From the NCBI GenBank assembly GCA_029548395.1, contig JAKPNM010000022.1:1-39228 (forward strand): 39,228 nucleotides of DNA. The letters are read 5' to 3'. The position numbers and the translations under genes were made by a program. The notes beneath the pieces were generated by a model, which did no database searches, was not told where the DNA came from, and saw only the letters and a program-made list of their open reading frames with translations. The stretch comes from Bacillota bacterium. GTDB lineage: Bacteria > Bacillota > Clostridia > Christensenellales > Aristaeellaceae. The stretch's first letter is position 1, and every line of letters starts with the position of its first letter. Positions 6,915-15,409 of this stretch are shown here, one piece after another.

Positions 6915-7454
6915 ATGAAAACGACCATGACTGCCAAAGGAATGAACATCAGCCCGGCGATTGAGAACCGCGTGCTGCGCAAGACCCAGACCATGAGCAA
7001 GTACCTCAGGGCGGATACGGAGATGTTTGTGCGCATGCGCAAGGAAAAAAACCAGCGTATCGTGGAAATCACCGTGCCCATCAACGGGGTGCTGCTGCGG
7101 GCTGAGGCCGCCAGCGAGGACAACCTGTTCATGTCCATTGACCGCGCCCTGGCCAAACTTGAAAAGCAGATTCTGCGTCACCGCACACGCCTGGACAAGC
7201 GCCTGCGCGAGGGGCTGACCGCAGACACCCAGCCTGAATTCATCGAGGATCTGGGCGCTGGTGACCAGGAAGCGCGCGAGGTGGTGCGCAGCAAGACCTA
7301 TACCGTGCGCCCCATGAGCCAGGAGGACGCCGTGATGCAAATGGAACTGCTGGGTCACAGCTTCTTTGTCTACGTTGATCTTGACACCAACCAGACCCAT
7401 GTGCTCTACCTGCGCCGGGACGGCAACCTGGGCCTGCTGGTGCCTGAAGCCTGA
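6915..7454 (+). CDS. hpf: Long-form ribosome hibernation promoting factor
   Basis: A 179-residue protein that dimerises 70S ribosomes into inactive 100S particles during stasis. The N-terminal ~100 residues match the RaiA/YfiA fold that binds the decoding site (AKGMNISPAIENRVLRK, then RIVEITVPINGVLLRAE and the basic stretch RHRTRLDKR). After a linker, residues ~125-179 are the long-form dimerisation domain (VVRSKTYTVRPMSQEDAVMQMELLGHSFFVY and LYLRRDGNLGLLVPE). The two-domain length separates it from short HPF/YfiA of Gram-negatives and is the usual Bacillota form. Start: ATG with AAGGAGG 9 bases upstream. The strong promoter and phased upstream repeats suggest control by a stress or nutrient regulator. 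Confidence 0.95.
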   Translation: MKTTMTAKGMNISPAIENRVLRKTQTMSKYLRADTEMFVRMRKEKNQRIVEITVPINGVLLRAEAASEDNLFMSIDRALAKLEKQILRHRTRLDKRLREGLTADTQPEFIEDLGAGDQEAREVVRSKTYTVRPMSQEDAVMQMELLGHSFFVYVDLDTNQTHVLYLRRDGNLGLLVPEA

Positions 7455-7464
7455 ACCACCATTC

Positions 7465-7478
7465 CCGCTTATAAGCGG
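7465..7478. repeat. 14-bp perfect palindrome after hpf
   Basis: CCGCTTATAAGCGG lies 10 bases after the hpf stop and just before the terminator. It may extend the terminator structure or be a binding site; nothing more can be said. Confidence 0.35.
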
Positions 7479-7490
7479 AACACATATAAA

Positions 7491-7512
7491 AGCGGCCGGA
7501 AGGCTGCTTTTT
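7491..7512 (+). terminator. Rho-independent terminator of hpf
   Basis: Stem AGCGGCC / GGCTGCT (one G-T pair) with a GGAA loop, followed by TTTTT at 7508-7512. Confidence 0.85.
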
Positions 7513-7581
7513 CGTACTCCAATCCTGTTTTCGTCAGCATGAGGGCGTTCGTTCGCCTGCTGTTCTTTTGCGCCTTAGAGC

Positions 7582-7610
7582 TTGCCCTGGCCCGCAGGAT
7601 ACGGTATATA
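7582..7610 (+). promoter_or_regulatory. Candidate promoter of the arabinofuranosidase gene
   Basis: TTGCCC, 17-base spacer, TATATA, about 110 bases before the start codon. The -10 is embedded in an imperfect palindrome (7601-7618). Confidence 0.5.
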
Positions 7611-7618
7611 TAAACCGT
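7601..7618. promoter_or_regulatory. Candidate operator overlapping the -10 box
   Basis: An 18-base inverted repeat (ACGGTATATATAAACCGT, 16 of 18 positions symmetric) covers the -10 element. This is where a LacI- or GntR-type sugar repressor would block transcription. It is not the Bacillus AraR box, so the regulator is unknown. Confidence 0.45.
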
Positions 7619-7707
7619 GAGCAACCGTAGCCGAATATATTATCGATCATGAAACGCCGCGCGCGTGCGGAACATAGCCCCGGCTGGGGAGCGAATACAT
7701 GCTTTGA

Positions 7708-9234
<1,527 letters not shown>

Positions 9235-9274
9235 GCTTTCACAATTTACTATATCTCCCGCATTGGAATGAACG

Positions 9275-9310
9275 CAGGGAAATGCGGGTCGTTTTGCCCG
9301 CATTTCCCTG
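9275..9310. terminator. Bidirectional hairpin between abfA and cca
   Basis: A perfect 14-bp stem (CAGGGAAATGCGGG / CCCGCATTTCCCTG) with an 8-base loop containing TTTT separates the convergent abfA and cca genes. It lacks a long T-run, so termination efficiency is uncertain. The remaining bases up to the cca stop show nothing else. Confidence 0.6.
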
Positions 9311-9442
9311 GTTTGCCATTGGTGTTCAGGAAGCGGCGCCCGCTTCACGCCCTGGCAAGAAGCCTGCCGGTTTCTCCCGGGAATACAGCCGTTTCCGATA
9401 CATGCTTGCATGATATGGAGAGAGCTTGTTGCTGGCCGCAGG

Positions 9443-10780
9443 CTACTTGTCCAGCATTTGCCTGGCCCTGTCAAGCAGGGCCTCCCTGTCGTTGGGCAGC
9501 TCCCCGCGCAGCACCAGGTCCAGCAGGCGCTCCAGCGTCCGGCCCAGCCGGGCGTCCTGGCGATAGCCCAACGCCATCAAATCCCGACCGTCCGCCTTCA
9601 AATCGCGCGCCTGCAGGGCTTCGCCGGCCGCCACGATGCGTTTGCCCTCCTCATACAGCTCCTCCAGCCGGGCTGCCTGTCGCGCGCCCAGGGGGGAATG
9701 GGCGGCCAGGCCCGCGCGCTGCAGTTGCAGCAGCTTTAGCGTCAGGTCCGGCCCCAGGCGGGACAGGCAGATCCTCAGGTTGTCCGGGCCGATGCGCTCA
9801 TTTTGGTGACGCACCAGGGCGACCGCCTGCTCCCGCAGGGCGCGCGCTTGCTTCAGGCGGTCCATGGCCTGTTCTGCCAGACGGGTGCTGATGGCCTGGT
9901 GGCCGCGGGAGCGGGTGACGCCGTCCGGGTCAGCCTGCGCGGCATGGGGTTTGCCGCTGTCGAGGTACAGCGCGGCCCAGCGGATGGCAAGGTCCGGGGG
10001 CGTGGCGTCCAGCGTGCGCAGGCTGTGCTCCCACACATCGTGCTGGCGGCAGGGCATGCGCAGCATGGGCGCAAGCTCCGGCAGGGCCAGAAACAGCACC
10101 TGCGGGTAGCGGCGCAGCGCCTCCGCGGCCCGGGCGCTCACCAGCGCACGGTTGAGCTCCTCCGCGATGCGCTCCGCGGAGACGGCGCTGAGCAGCCCGC
10201 CCTTGTCCATCATGGCGCTGAGCGTGTTTTCCTCAATGGCAAAGCCCAGCTGGCAGGCAAATCGCAGGCCGCGCAGGATGCGCAGCGCGTCCTCCTCAAA
10301 GCGCTTATAAGGCTCTCCCACCGCGCGCAGCAGCCCCTGCCCGCAGTCGGCCTGCCCGCCGAAGGGATCGCGAAGGCCGCGCGCCGGGTGGTAGGCCATC
10401 GCGTTGCAGGTAAAATCCCGCCGCGCCAGGTCCTCTGTCAGGTCATCCACAAAGCGCACGCTGTCCGGCCGGCGGTGGTCGCTGTAGGCGCCGTCCTTTC
10501 TGAAGGTGGTCACCTCCATCTGCCTGCCTGCGATCAACAGCGTGACGGTGCCATGGGCCAGGCCGGTTTCCAGCGTCCTGTGCCCGCTGAAGGCGGCCTG
10601 CGCCTCACGCGGGCGCGCGCTGGTGGCGATGTCATAATCCCCGGGCACGCGGCCCAGGCAGTGGTCGCGCACGCAGCCGCCCACCAGCCAGGCTTCAAAG
10701 CCGGCCCGGGTGAGCATCCCAAGCGCCTGAAGCACCGCTTCAGGCAGGTCAAACCGCGCAAAGCCGCCATTCTTTCCCAT
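9443..10780 (-). CDS. cca: CCA tRNA nucleotidyltransferase
   Basis: A 445-residue class II nucleotidyltransferase that builds or repairs the 3' CCA end of tRNA without a template. It has the family glycine/arginine motif LVGGCVRD (residues 32-39), the metal-binding GDYDIATSA (47-55), the RRDFTCNAMAY motif, and the nucleotide-selection region EEDALRILRGLRFA. An HD-like domain follows (QHDVWEHSLRTLDA). The frame is open far upstream, but I choose ATG 10780 because a consensus promoter (TTGACA-17-TACAAT) ends just 6 bases before it. Any earlier start, such as the ATG at 10804, would lie inside the promoter. This makes the mRNA effectively leaderless, and no Shine-Dalgarno sequence is visible before the codon. 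It is divergent from the YkgJ-like gene. Confidence 0.92.
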   Translation of the reverse strand: MGKNGGFARFDLPEAVLQALGMLTRAGFEAWLVGGCVRDHCLGRVPGDYDIATSARPREAQAAFSGHRTLETGLAHGTVTLLIAGRQMEVTTFRKDGAYSDHRRPDSVRFVDDLTEDLARRDFTCNAMAYHPARGLRDPFGGQADCGQGLLRAVGEPYKRFEEDALRILRGLRFACQLGFAIEENTLSAMMDKGGLLSAVSAERIAEELNRALVSARAAEALRRYPQVLFLALPELAPMLRMPCRQHDVWEHSLRTLDATPPDLAIRWAALYLDSGKPHAAQADPDGVTRSRGHQAISTRLAEQAMDRLKQARALREQAVALVRHQNERIGPDNLRICLSRLGPDLTLKLLQLQRAGLAAHSPLGARQAARLEELYEEGKRIVAAGEALQARDLKADGRDLMALGYRQDARLGRTLERLLDLVLRGELPNDREALLDRARQMLDK

Positions 10781-10786
10781 GCCGCC

Positions 10787-10815
10787 ATTGTAGAAGCGGC
10801 TCATTTGCTTGTCAA
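10787..10815 (-). promoter_or_regulatory. Promoter of cca
   Basis: Minus-strand TTGACA, 17-base spacer, TACAAT. The A of the cca ATG (10780) lies 7 bases beyond the -10, at the normal transcription start distance. Its -35 overlaps the -35 of the divergent promoter (shared TTGTCAA at 10809-10815). Confidence 0.75.
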
Positions 10816-10837
10816 TCAAGGCTTCAGATGCTACAAT
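10809..10837 (+). promoter_or_regulatory. Promoter of the YkgJ-like gene
   Basis: TTGTCA, 17-base spacer, TACAAT. The ATG at 10847 begins 10 bases after the -10, leaving a leader of zero to about four bases. Confidence 0.7.
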
Positions 10838-10846
10838 CCATTGCGT

Positions 10847-11360
10847 ATGAAGAAGGAGATGCTGGCCGATCATCCCGTGCTCGCGGCGCGGGCTTTGCTG
10901 GGCGGGGTCACGCCGCTGAACCGGGATTGCGGCGTACTGTGCGGCGCGGCCTGCTGCCGGGCGGACGAGGAGGGCCGTGGCGGCATGCTGCTGTATCCGG
11001 GCGAGGAGGCCTGCTATAATAGACCTGCCCGCCGGCTTCTCCCTGCGCGAGGTGCCCGAGGGCATCCTGCTGACCTGCGAAGGCAGCTGCGAGCGGCATA
11101 CCCGCCCCCTGGCCTGCCGGGTTTTTCCCCTGGCGCTGACTTGGGCGGACAACAGGCCCCGGGTCTTGCCGGATCCGCGCGCCTGGCCCCTGTGCCCGCT
11201 GATGCCCTCGGGCATCCGGGGGCTTCGGCAGGACTTTGTTGAAAAGGCGCGCCAGGCTGCTGAACTGCTGACGGCGCACCCGCGCCAGCGCGCTTTTCTT
11301 GAGCTGCAGCAGCGCTTGCTCACCGCGTTTACGCAGATACCCTGGCAGGAGGGGGATTAG
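10847..11360 (+). pseudogene. YkgJ-like cysteine-cluster (zinc/iron-chelating) protein, frameshifted
   Basis: Two overlapping frames together give one protein of about 170 residues. The first (from ATG 10847) reads through DCGVLCGAACCRADEEGRGGMLLYPGEEACY, holding the N-terminal cysteines. The second, one base forward, continues DLPAGFSLREVPEGILLTCEGSC and RPLACRVFPL to the stop at 11360. The switch must occur near 11,015-11,025 (around CTATAATAGACC). One extra base, or two missing, in this copy explains it. YkgJ-family proteins carry a C-rich cluster thought to bind zinc or iron-sulfur; their function is unknown. The break may be a real mutation, an assembly error or, less likely, programmed frameshifting. 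The downstream methyltransferase start is coupled to it (2-base gap, AGGAGG inside its end). Confidence 0.65.
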
Positions 11361-11362
11361 CG

Positions 11363-12628
11363 ATGATTTGGCACCGCTCGCCTTGTTTCCGGGAGATCAA
11401 TGACCAGCCTCAGGAGGGCGGTCTGCTGGTTTGCGCGGACGCGCTGCAGACCGACCTGAGCCAGTACGAGGGGCAGGCGCAGGCCGTTTTCCTGGATCCG
11501 CCCGGCGTGGGCGGAGCGGAACAGATGTATCGCCTGCGCATTGGCGAGCATGGCTGGCAAACCAGCCGCCACAACCTGCTCCTGCCTGCCTACCGCGATT
11601 TTTTCGCCGCGGATGATCCGGTGTATCTGGACTGGCTGCGCAGGATGCTGCAGCTGTCCCGCCGCCTGCTCAGCGACAGCGGCTCAATGTTTCTGCACCT
11701 TGACGCGGACACCCTGGCGCGCGCGCGGCTGATGATGGATGAGATCTTCGGTGCGGACAACTTCAAAAACCAAATCATCTGGAGCTATCAGACCGGCGGG
11801 CGCACCAAGCGCTACTTCAGCCGCAGGCACGATGTGATCCTGTTTTACGCCAAGTCGGCCGCGCACTATTTTGACATCACCCAGGTGCCGGTCGCCCGCA
11901 AGGAGCAACGCTCCAACCACATGAAACGGCATGTGGACGCGCATGGCCGCAGCTACCGCAGCATCAAGACCGGCGGCAGGGAGTACATCTATTATGATGA
12001 CGAGCCTGTGTACCCGGATGATGTATGGGCCGATGTCAGCCAGATGCAGCAAAAGGATCCCCAGCGCACCGGCTACCCCAGGCAAAAGCCCCAGGCGTTG
12101 CTGGACCGGATGCTGCTGTCCACCACCAGGCGGGGCGACCTGGTCATCGACCTGGCCTGCGGCTCGGGCACAGCGCTGGCGAGCGCCGCTGAAAACCAGC
12201 GCCGCTTTATCGGCCTGGACAGCTCCCCGCAGGCCTATGCGGTCTGCCGCAAGCGCTTGTCAGGCTACCGCCTGGTGTGCCGGGCGCCGCTGGATGATTC
12301 CATGGCGCTGCTGGATGCCTCCACCTTTCCGGGCATCGGCGTCTACACCGTGTCCCTGAACGCCTATACCCTTCCTGAGGAGGACCTTGCCGGGCTGGAC
12401 TTTGTGCCCGCCGGCCTCAGCCCCCGGGGGCTGGACCTGGTGGATCAGTGGTATGCCGGGCTGATCAACAAGGGGGTTTTTGTGGCCTATGCCGGCGCCG
12501 TCCGCCAGAAGCAGACGCCGGCGCTGGCCACCAGCCTGGAGGTGCCCCTGCTGCGGGGCACGGTGGCGATCATGCTCATTGACATCCTGGGGCGCCGCAG
12601 CCTGTGGACCGGATCGCCCGCGGTGTAG
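11363..12628 (+). CDS. Orphan site-specific DNA methyltransferase homologue with altered catalytic motif
   Basis: A 421-residue protein resembling the N4/N6 amino-methyltransferases of the beta class (PF01555-like). The catalytic motif IV comes first, the SAM-binding motif I near the C-terminal half. Motif I is DLACGSGT at 253-260, with RRFIGLDSS following. The order, and the blocks LSDSGSMFLHLD (104-115), SYQTGGRTKRYFSRRHDVILFYAKS and YDDEPVYPDDVWADVS, agree with the family. Motif IV, however, reads FLDPPG at 43-48 where DPPY or DPPF is expected. The aromatic residue that stacks on the flipped base is therefore missing. About 130 residues follow motif I without a recognised domain. No restriction gene is nearby. 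It is co-transcribed with the YkgJ-like gene. It may be a degenerate or repurposed methyltransferase. Confidence 0.75.
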   Translation: MIWHRSPCFREINDQPQEGGLLVCADALQTDLSQYEGQAQAVFLDPPGVGGAEQMYRLRIGEHGWQTSRHNLLLPAYRDFFAADDPVYLDWLRRMLQLSRRLLSDSGSMFLHLDADTLARARLMMDEIFGADNFKNQIIWSYQTGGRTKRYFSRRHDVILFYAKSAAHYFDITQVPVARKEQRSNHMKRHVDAHGRSYRSIKTGGREYIYYDDEPVYPDDVWADVSQMQQKDPQRTGYPRQKPQALLDRMLLSTTRRGDLVIDLACGSGTALASAAENQRRFIGLDSSPQAYAVCRKRLSGYRLVCRAPLDDSMALLDASTFPGIGVYTVSLNAYTLPEEDLAGLDFVPAGLSPRGLDLVDQWYAGLINKGVFVAYAGAVRQKQTPALATSLEVPLLRGTVAIMLIDILGRRSLWTGSPAV

Positions 12629-12769
12629 GCTGTCCGGTGGCGGCCAGGCTTTGTTTGCGCGGTTTTCCGCACAAAAGGCACAGCAATTTCTGTTGGATTT
12701 CATAAAAAGTGGGGACAGGGCCTTAAAAAGCCGAAATATTATCAAAAAATGTGGCATTTGTTACCATTG

Positions 12770-12780
12770 TGTGATATAGT
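12770..12780 (+). promoter_or_regulatory. Candidate extended -10 promoter of the MreB-like gene
   Basis: TATAGT (12775-12780) is preceded by TGA, an extended -10 arrangement. The expected -35 position holds only TGGCAT. It lies about 75 bases before the start codon in an AT-rich gap (12,629-12,854) that shows nothing else definite. Confidence 0.4.
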
Positions 12781-12854
12781 ATTCACAAATGACGGCAAAG
12801 GTGTTACAAATTCCTGCCTCATTTTAAGAATTTTGCGGTAGAGGAGCAGTTCCG

Positions 12855-13877
12855 ATGGCTTCAGTTGAGGATATCGGCATCGACCTTGGCTCATCCAACG
12901 TCATTATTGCTGAACGCGGCAAGGGCGTTGTGATGAACGAACCCGCTGTGCTGGCGGTCAACCACGATACGCGCAACATCATTTCCATTGGCCTGGAAGC
13001 CTATAAGATGATCGGGCGGGAGCCCGGCGGCATCTCGGTGGTGCGCCCGCTGCAAAAGGGCACCATTCAGGATTTTGACATGCTGTCCATCATGCTCAAC
13101 TATCTTGTCGTGCGCGTGTCGGGCAAGCATTTTTTCAATCGTCCGCGCGCCCTGATCAGCATTTCGGCCACTGCGAATGAGATTGAAAAACGCCAGTTGA
13201 TTTTGGGCATGCTGGAGTCCGGCGTCCGGCGCACGCAGATTCTTGAACGGCCCCTGGCCGCAGCCCTGGGCGCCGGCATTCCCGTCAACGAGGTCACCGG
13301 GCGCATGGTGGTGGACATCGGCGGCGCCACCACTGACATTGCCGTGATTTCCTCCGGTGAGATCATGGCCCGCAGCATCCTGGACACTGCCGGGGACGCC
13401 TTCACCGACGCGCTGATCCGCTATATCCGCCTGAAGCATAACCTGCTCATCGGCTGGCGCACGGCCGAGGACCTCAAAAGCGCCATTGGCACCGTCGACC
13501 TGCAGGAGCAAAATGTGCTTACCCTGCCGGCTGCCGGGCGCAACCTGGTCTCCGGTTTGCCCCGCCAGGCTGACATCACCAGTGTGGAATGCGCCGAGGC
13601 CGCTGAGGAACCCCTTCACGCCCTGATCGAGGGCCTGCACAGCGTGATTGAGCGCATCCCGGCTGAGCTGGCCAATGATGTCTTTGATGACGGCATCCTG
13701 CTGACCGGCGGGGGCGCCCAGCTGCGTTCGTTGCGCGAGGTGATTGAGCGCGAGATGCAAATCCCGGTCTTTGTGGCTGACCATCCCCAGGAGTGCATCG
13801 CCCTGGGCTGCGCCCTGGTGCTGGAGCGTCCGGGCGAGTATGCCCGCATGCTGGGAGAGGCCCGCCGGGGCCGGTGA
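12855..13877 (+). CDS. mreB: MreB/Mbl-family rod-shape actin homologue
   Basis: A 340-residue bacterial actin that polymerises on the inner membrane face and guides sidewall peptidoglycan synthesis. The actin-fold ATP-binding motifs are present: phosphate-1 GIDLGSSN (8-15, usually GIDLGTAN), phosphate-2 VDIGGATTDIAV (153-164, usually VDIGGGTTD) and the adenosine motif LLTGGGAQL near 286-294. The length is normal. The start ATG follows GAGGAGCAG. mreC and mreD are not downstream; the gene is followed by a terminator and then the tat operon, so this is probably a stand-alone paralogue (Mbl- or MreBH-like) rather than the mreBCD copy. The symbol is by family, not proven orthology. Confidence 0.85.
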   Translation: MASVEDIGIDLGSSNVIIAERGKGVVMNEPAVLAVNHDTRNIISIGLEAYKMIGREPGGISVVRPLQKGTIQDFDMLSIMLNYLVVRVSGKHFFNRPRALISISATANEIEKRQLILGMLESGVRRTQILERPLAAALGAGIPVNEVTGRMVVDIGGATTDIAVISSGEIMARSILDTAGDAFTDALIRYIRLKHNLLIGWRTAEDLKSAIGTVDLQEQNVLTLPAAGRNLVSGLPRQADITSVECAEAAEEPLHALIEGLHSVIERIPAELANDVFDDGILLTGGGAQLRSLREVIEREMQIPVFVADHPQECIALGCALVLERPGEYARMLGEARRGR

Positions 13878-13895
13878 GGCCGGCGGATTCCAAGC

Positions 13896-13926
13896 CGCGC
13901 GGCAGCCAGCCTGCCGCGCGATTTTT
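13896..13926 (+). terminator. Rho-independent terminator of the mreB-like gene
   Basis: Perfect 10-bp stem CGCGCGGCAG / CTGCCGCGCG, 5-base loop, followed by ATTTTT. Confidence 0.9.
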
Positions 13927-13971
13927 ATGCAGGCACATCTCGGTCTGAGAATGACATATGTTGCTTATTGC

Positions 13972-14000
13972 TTTACAGTCCCGCGCTGTATTGCTATAAT
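13972..14000 (+). promoter_or_regulatory. Promoter of the tat operon
   Basis: TTTACA, 17-base spacer, perfect TATAAT, 28 bases before the first tat start codon. Confidence 0.85.
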
Positions 14001-14028
14001 CGCGTTGGTATTGTGAAAGGCGGGGCGC

Positions 14029-14352
14029 ATGTTCAACATCGGTGTATCGGAGCTGCTGGTCATCCTGCTCATCGCCTTTTTGGTGGTGGGACCAAAGGAC
14101 TTGCCCAAGGTGGCCCGGGCCCTCGCCCGGTTTATCCGCTATTTGAAGACCAAATGGGCGGAGTTTCTGGCGGAGTCCGAGCTGGACGACACCCTGAAGG
14201 ATTTTCGCACGGCAGGGGAGGACATCAAAAAGGCCGTGAAGGAAGTTTCCCCGGTTGAGGACATCAAGCAGGCGCGGGAGGATATCCGGGCGGCTGTGAC
14301 GCTCAAGGAACAGCCTGCCCCTGATGAGACAGCGAAGGAGGAGAAAAAATGA
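14029..14352 (+). CDS. tatB: Sec-independent translocase subunit TatB-like
   Basis: A 107-residue membrane-anchored protein. One N-terminal transmembrane helix (SELLVILLIAFLVVGPKDLPKVAR) has the TatA/B hinge glycine-proline, then an amphipathic helix (LARFIRYLKTKW), then a long charged tail with repeated acidic/basic stretches. The glutamate at residue 8 within the helix (VSELL) and the GP-x-x-LP hinge favour TatB over TatA. It would form the substrate-receptor complex with TatC in the cytoplasmic membrane. The stop overlaps the start of the next gene (ATGA). Ribosome binding site AAAGGCGG precedes the ATG. TatA and TatB are distinguishable only by such features, so the label is probable rather than certain. 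Confidence 0.8.
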   Translation: MFNIGVSELLVILLIAFLVVGPKDLPKVARALARFIRYLKTKWAEFLAESELDDTLKDFRTAGEDIKKAVKEVSPVEDIKQAREDIRAAVTLKEQPAPDETAKEEKK

Positions 14353-14534
14353 GACTGGGAGCCTTGGAAATTGTATTGATACTGGTGCTGGCGCTGGTGC
14401 TGTTCGGCGGCAAGAAGCTTTCCGGGGTGGGCAAGGCGCTTGGGCAGAGCATCAAGGAATTCCGCAGGGAAATGGCTGCTGACGATCAGGAGAAGGCTTC
14501 GGAACCCCCCGCGGACCAAGAGAACAAGGGATAA
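14349..14534 (+). CDS. tatA: Sec-independent translocase pore subunit TatA
   Basis: A 61-residue protein with the minimal TatA plan. It has a short N-terminal helix (ALEIVLILVLALVLFGGKKL) with the FGGKKL hinge, an amphipathic helix (GVGKALGQSIKEFRREM), and a brief acidic tail. TatA oligomers form the size-adjustable conduit recruited to the TatBC-substrate complex. It overlaps tatB by four bases and is followed 16 bases later by tatC. The FGGKKLP-type hinge (here KLSG) and the short length support TatA rather than a second TatB. Confidence 0.88.
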   Translation: MRLGALEIVLILVLALVLFGGKKLSGVGKALGQSIKEFRREMAADDQEKASEPPADQENKG

Positions 14535-14550
14535 GACACCGCGCCCGCTG

Positions 14551-15306
14551 ATGAAAAAAAAGAGCAAACCATCTTCCGAACCCCTCAAACAGCGCTTTGG
14601 TGAGCACCTTCTGGTATTGCGGGGCATGCTGCTGCGGATTGTGGCAGCAGTTTTCGTATGTTTTTTAGTGGTTTTTTACGCCTTTTGCGCGCCGCTGACT
14701 TCCTTTATCCTGCAGCCGGTGACCCAGCGGGGCATCCAGGTCATCGCGACCCGGGTGTCCGAATCGCTGATCATGCAGCTCAAGCTCAGCCTAGTCGCGG
14801 GGACGGTGCTGAGCATGCCCTATATCATCTGGGAGATCTGGTGCTTTGTGGCGCCGGCGCTGTACCCCAGGGAGCGGCGGCTGTTCATCCCCTTGTTTGC
14901 GGGCATGGTGCTGCTGTTTGCCCTGGGGGTTGCGTTTTCCTATGTGACAGTCTTTCCGCTGGCCATCAATTTGTTCTATGAAGCCGGGCAGGGCGTGGCC
15001 ACCTCCATGTGGTCGGTTGAAGGGTATTTCAACTTCGTGCTGTCCTTTGTCCTGCCCTTCGGGCTGATGTTTGAACTGCCCGTGGTCATCTTCCTGCTGG
15101 CGCGCCATGGCAAAGTCACGGCGCAGTCCCTGTCCCGCTCACGGCGCTATTATATTCTCGGCGCGGCGGTGGTGGCTGCCATACTGACCCCGCCGGACGT
15201 GGTATCGCAGATTTTGCTGCTGCTGCCCATGCTGGCCTTGTATGAGATCAGCGCCCTGATCGCCTGCCTGGCGCGCCCGAAGCCCGAAAAAGCAGAAAAC
15301 GTTTAG
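14551..15306 (+). CDS. tatC: Sec-independent translocase core subunit TatC
   Basis: A 251-residue polytopic membrane protein that recognises twin-arginine signal peptides. It has the expected six hydrophobic segments. Recognisable TatC features are the N-terminal HLLVLRGMLLRI (family HLxELRxRL), SLVAGTVLSMPYIIWEIWCFVAPALYPRER (the conserved PY-xxYQxWxFxAPGLYxxER block), FGLMFELPVVIFLLAR and the late LTPPDVVSQILLLLPMLALYE. Start: ATG 14551, the first ATG after the tatA stop; no strong ribosome binding site is visible, so it may depend on coupling with tatA. The next gene encodes a protein with a twin-arginine signal. Confidence 0.93.
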   Translation: MKKKSKPSSEPLKQRFGEHLLVLRGMLLRIVAAVFVCFLVVFYAFCAPLTSFILQPVTQRGIQVIATRVSESLIMQLKLSLVAGTVLSMPYIIWEIWCFVAPALYPRERRLFIPLFAGMVLLFALGVAFSYVTVFPLAINLFYEAGQGVATSMWSVEGYFNFVLSFVLPFGLMFELPVVIFLLARHGKVTAQSLSRSRRYYILGAAVVAAILTPPDVVSQILLLLPMLALYEISALIACLARPKPEKAENV

Positions 15307-15347
15307 CCGCCGGGCTCCGGTTATTGCCGATTATTGACATATGACGC

Positions 15348-15376
15348 TTGACAAAGTGAACTTACAGGGCTACACT
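15348..15376 (+). promoter_or_regulatory. Promoter of the Tat-substrate gene
   Basis: Perfect TTGACA, 17-base spacer, TACACT, 34 bases before the ATG. The gene may thus be expressed more strongly than, or independently of, the tat genes upstream. Confidence 0.8.
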
Positions 15377-15409
15377 GACCGAGGAAAATAAAATTTGGAG
15401 GGATAGATT

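Noticed and set aside
10781-10804. Earlier cca start at the ATG 10804 (MSRFYNGG).
   Set aside because: That codon lies inside the -35/-10 spacer of the consensus cca promoter, and no ribosome binding site precedes it.
9803-11242. 479-codon + strand frame crossing cca.
   Set aside because: Antisense to cca over most of its length; only its last part (from 10,847) is the real first half of the YkgJ-like gene.
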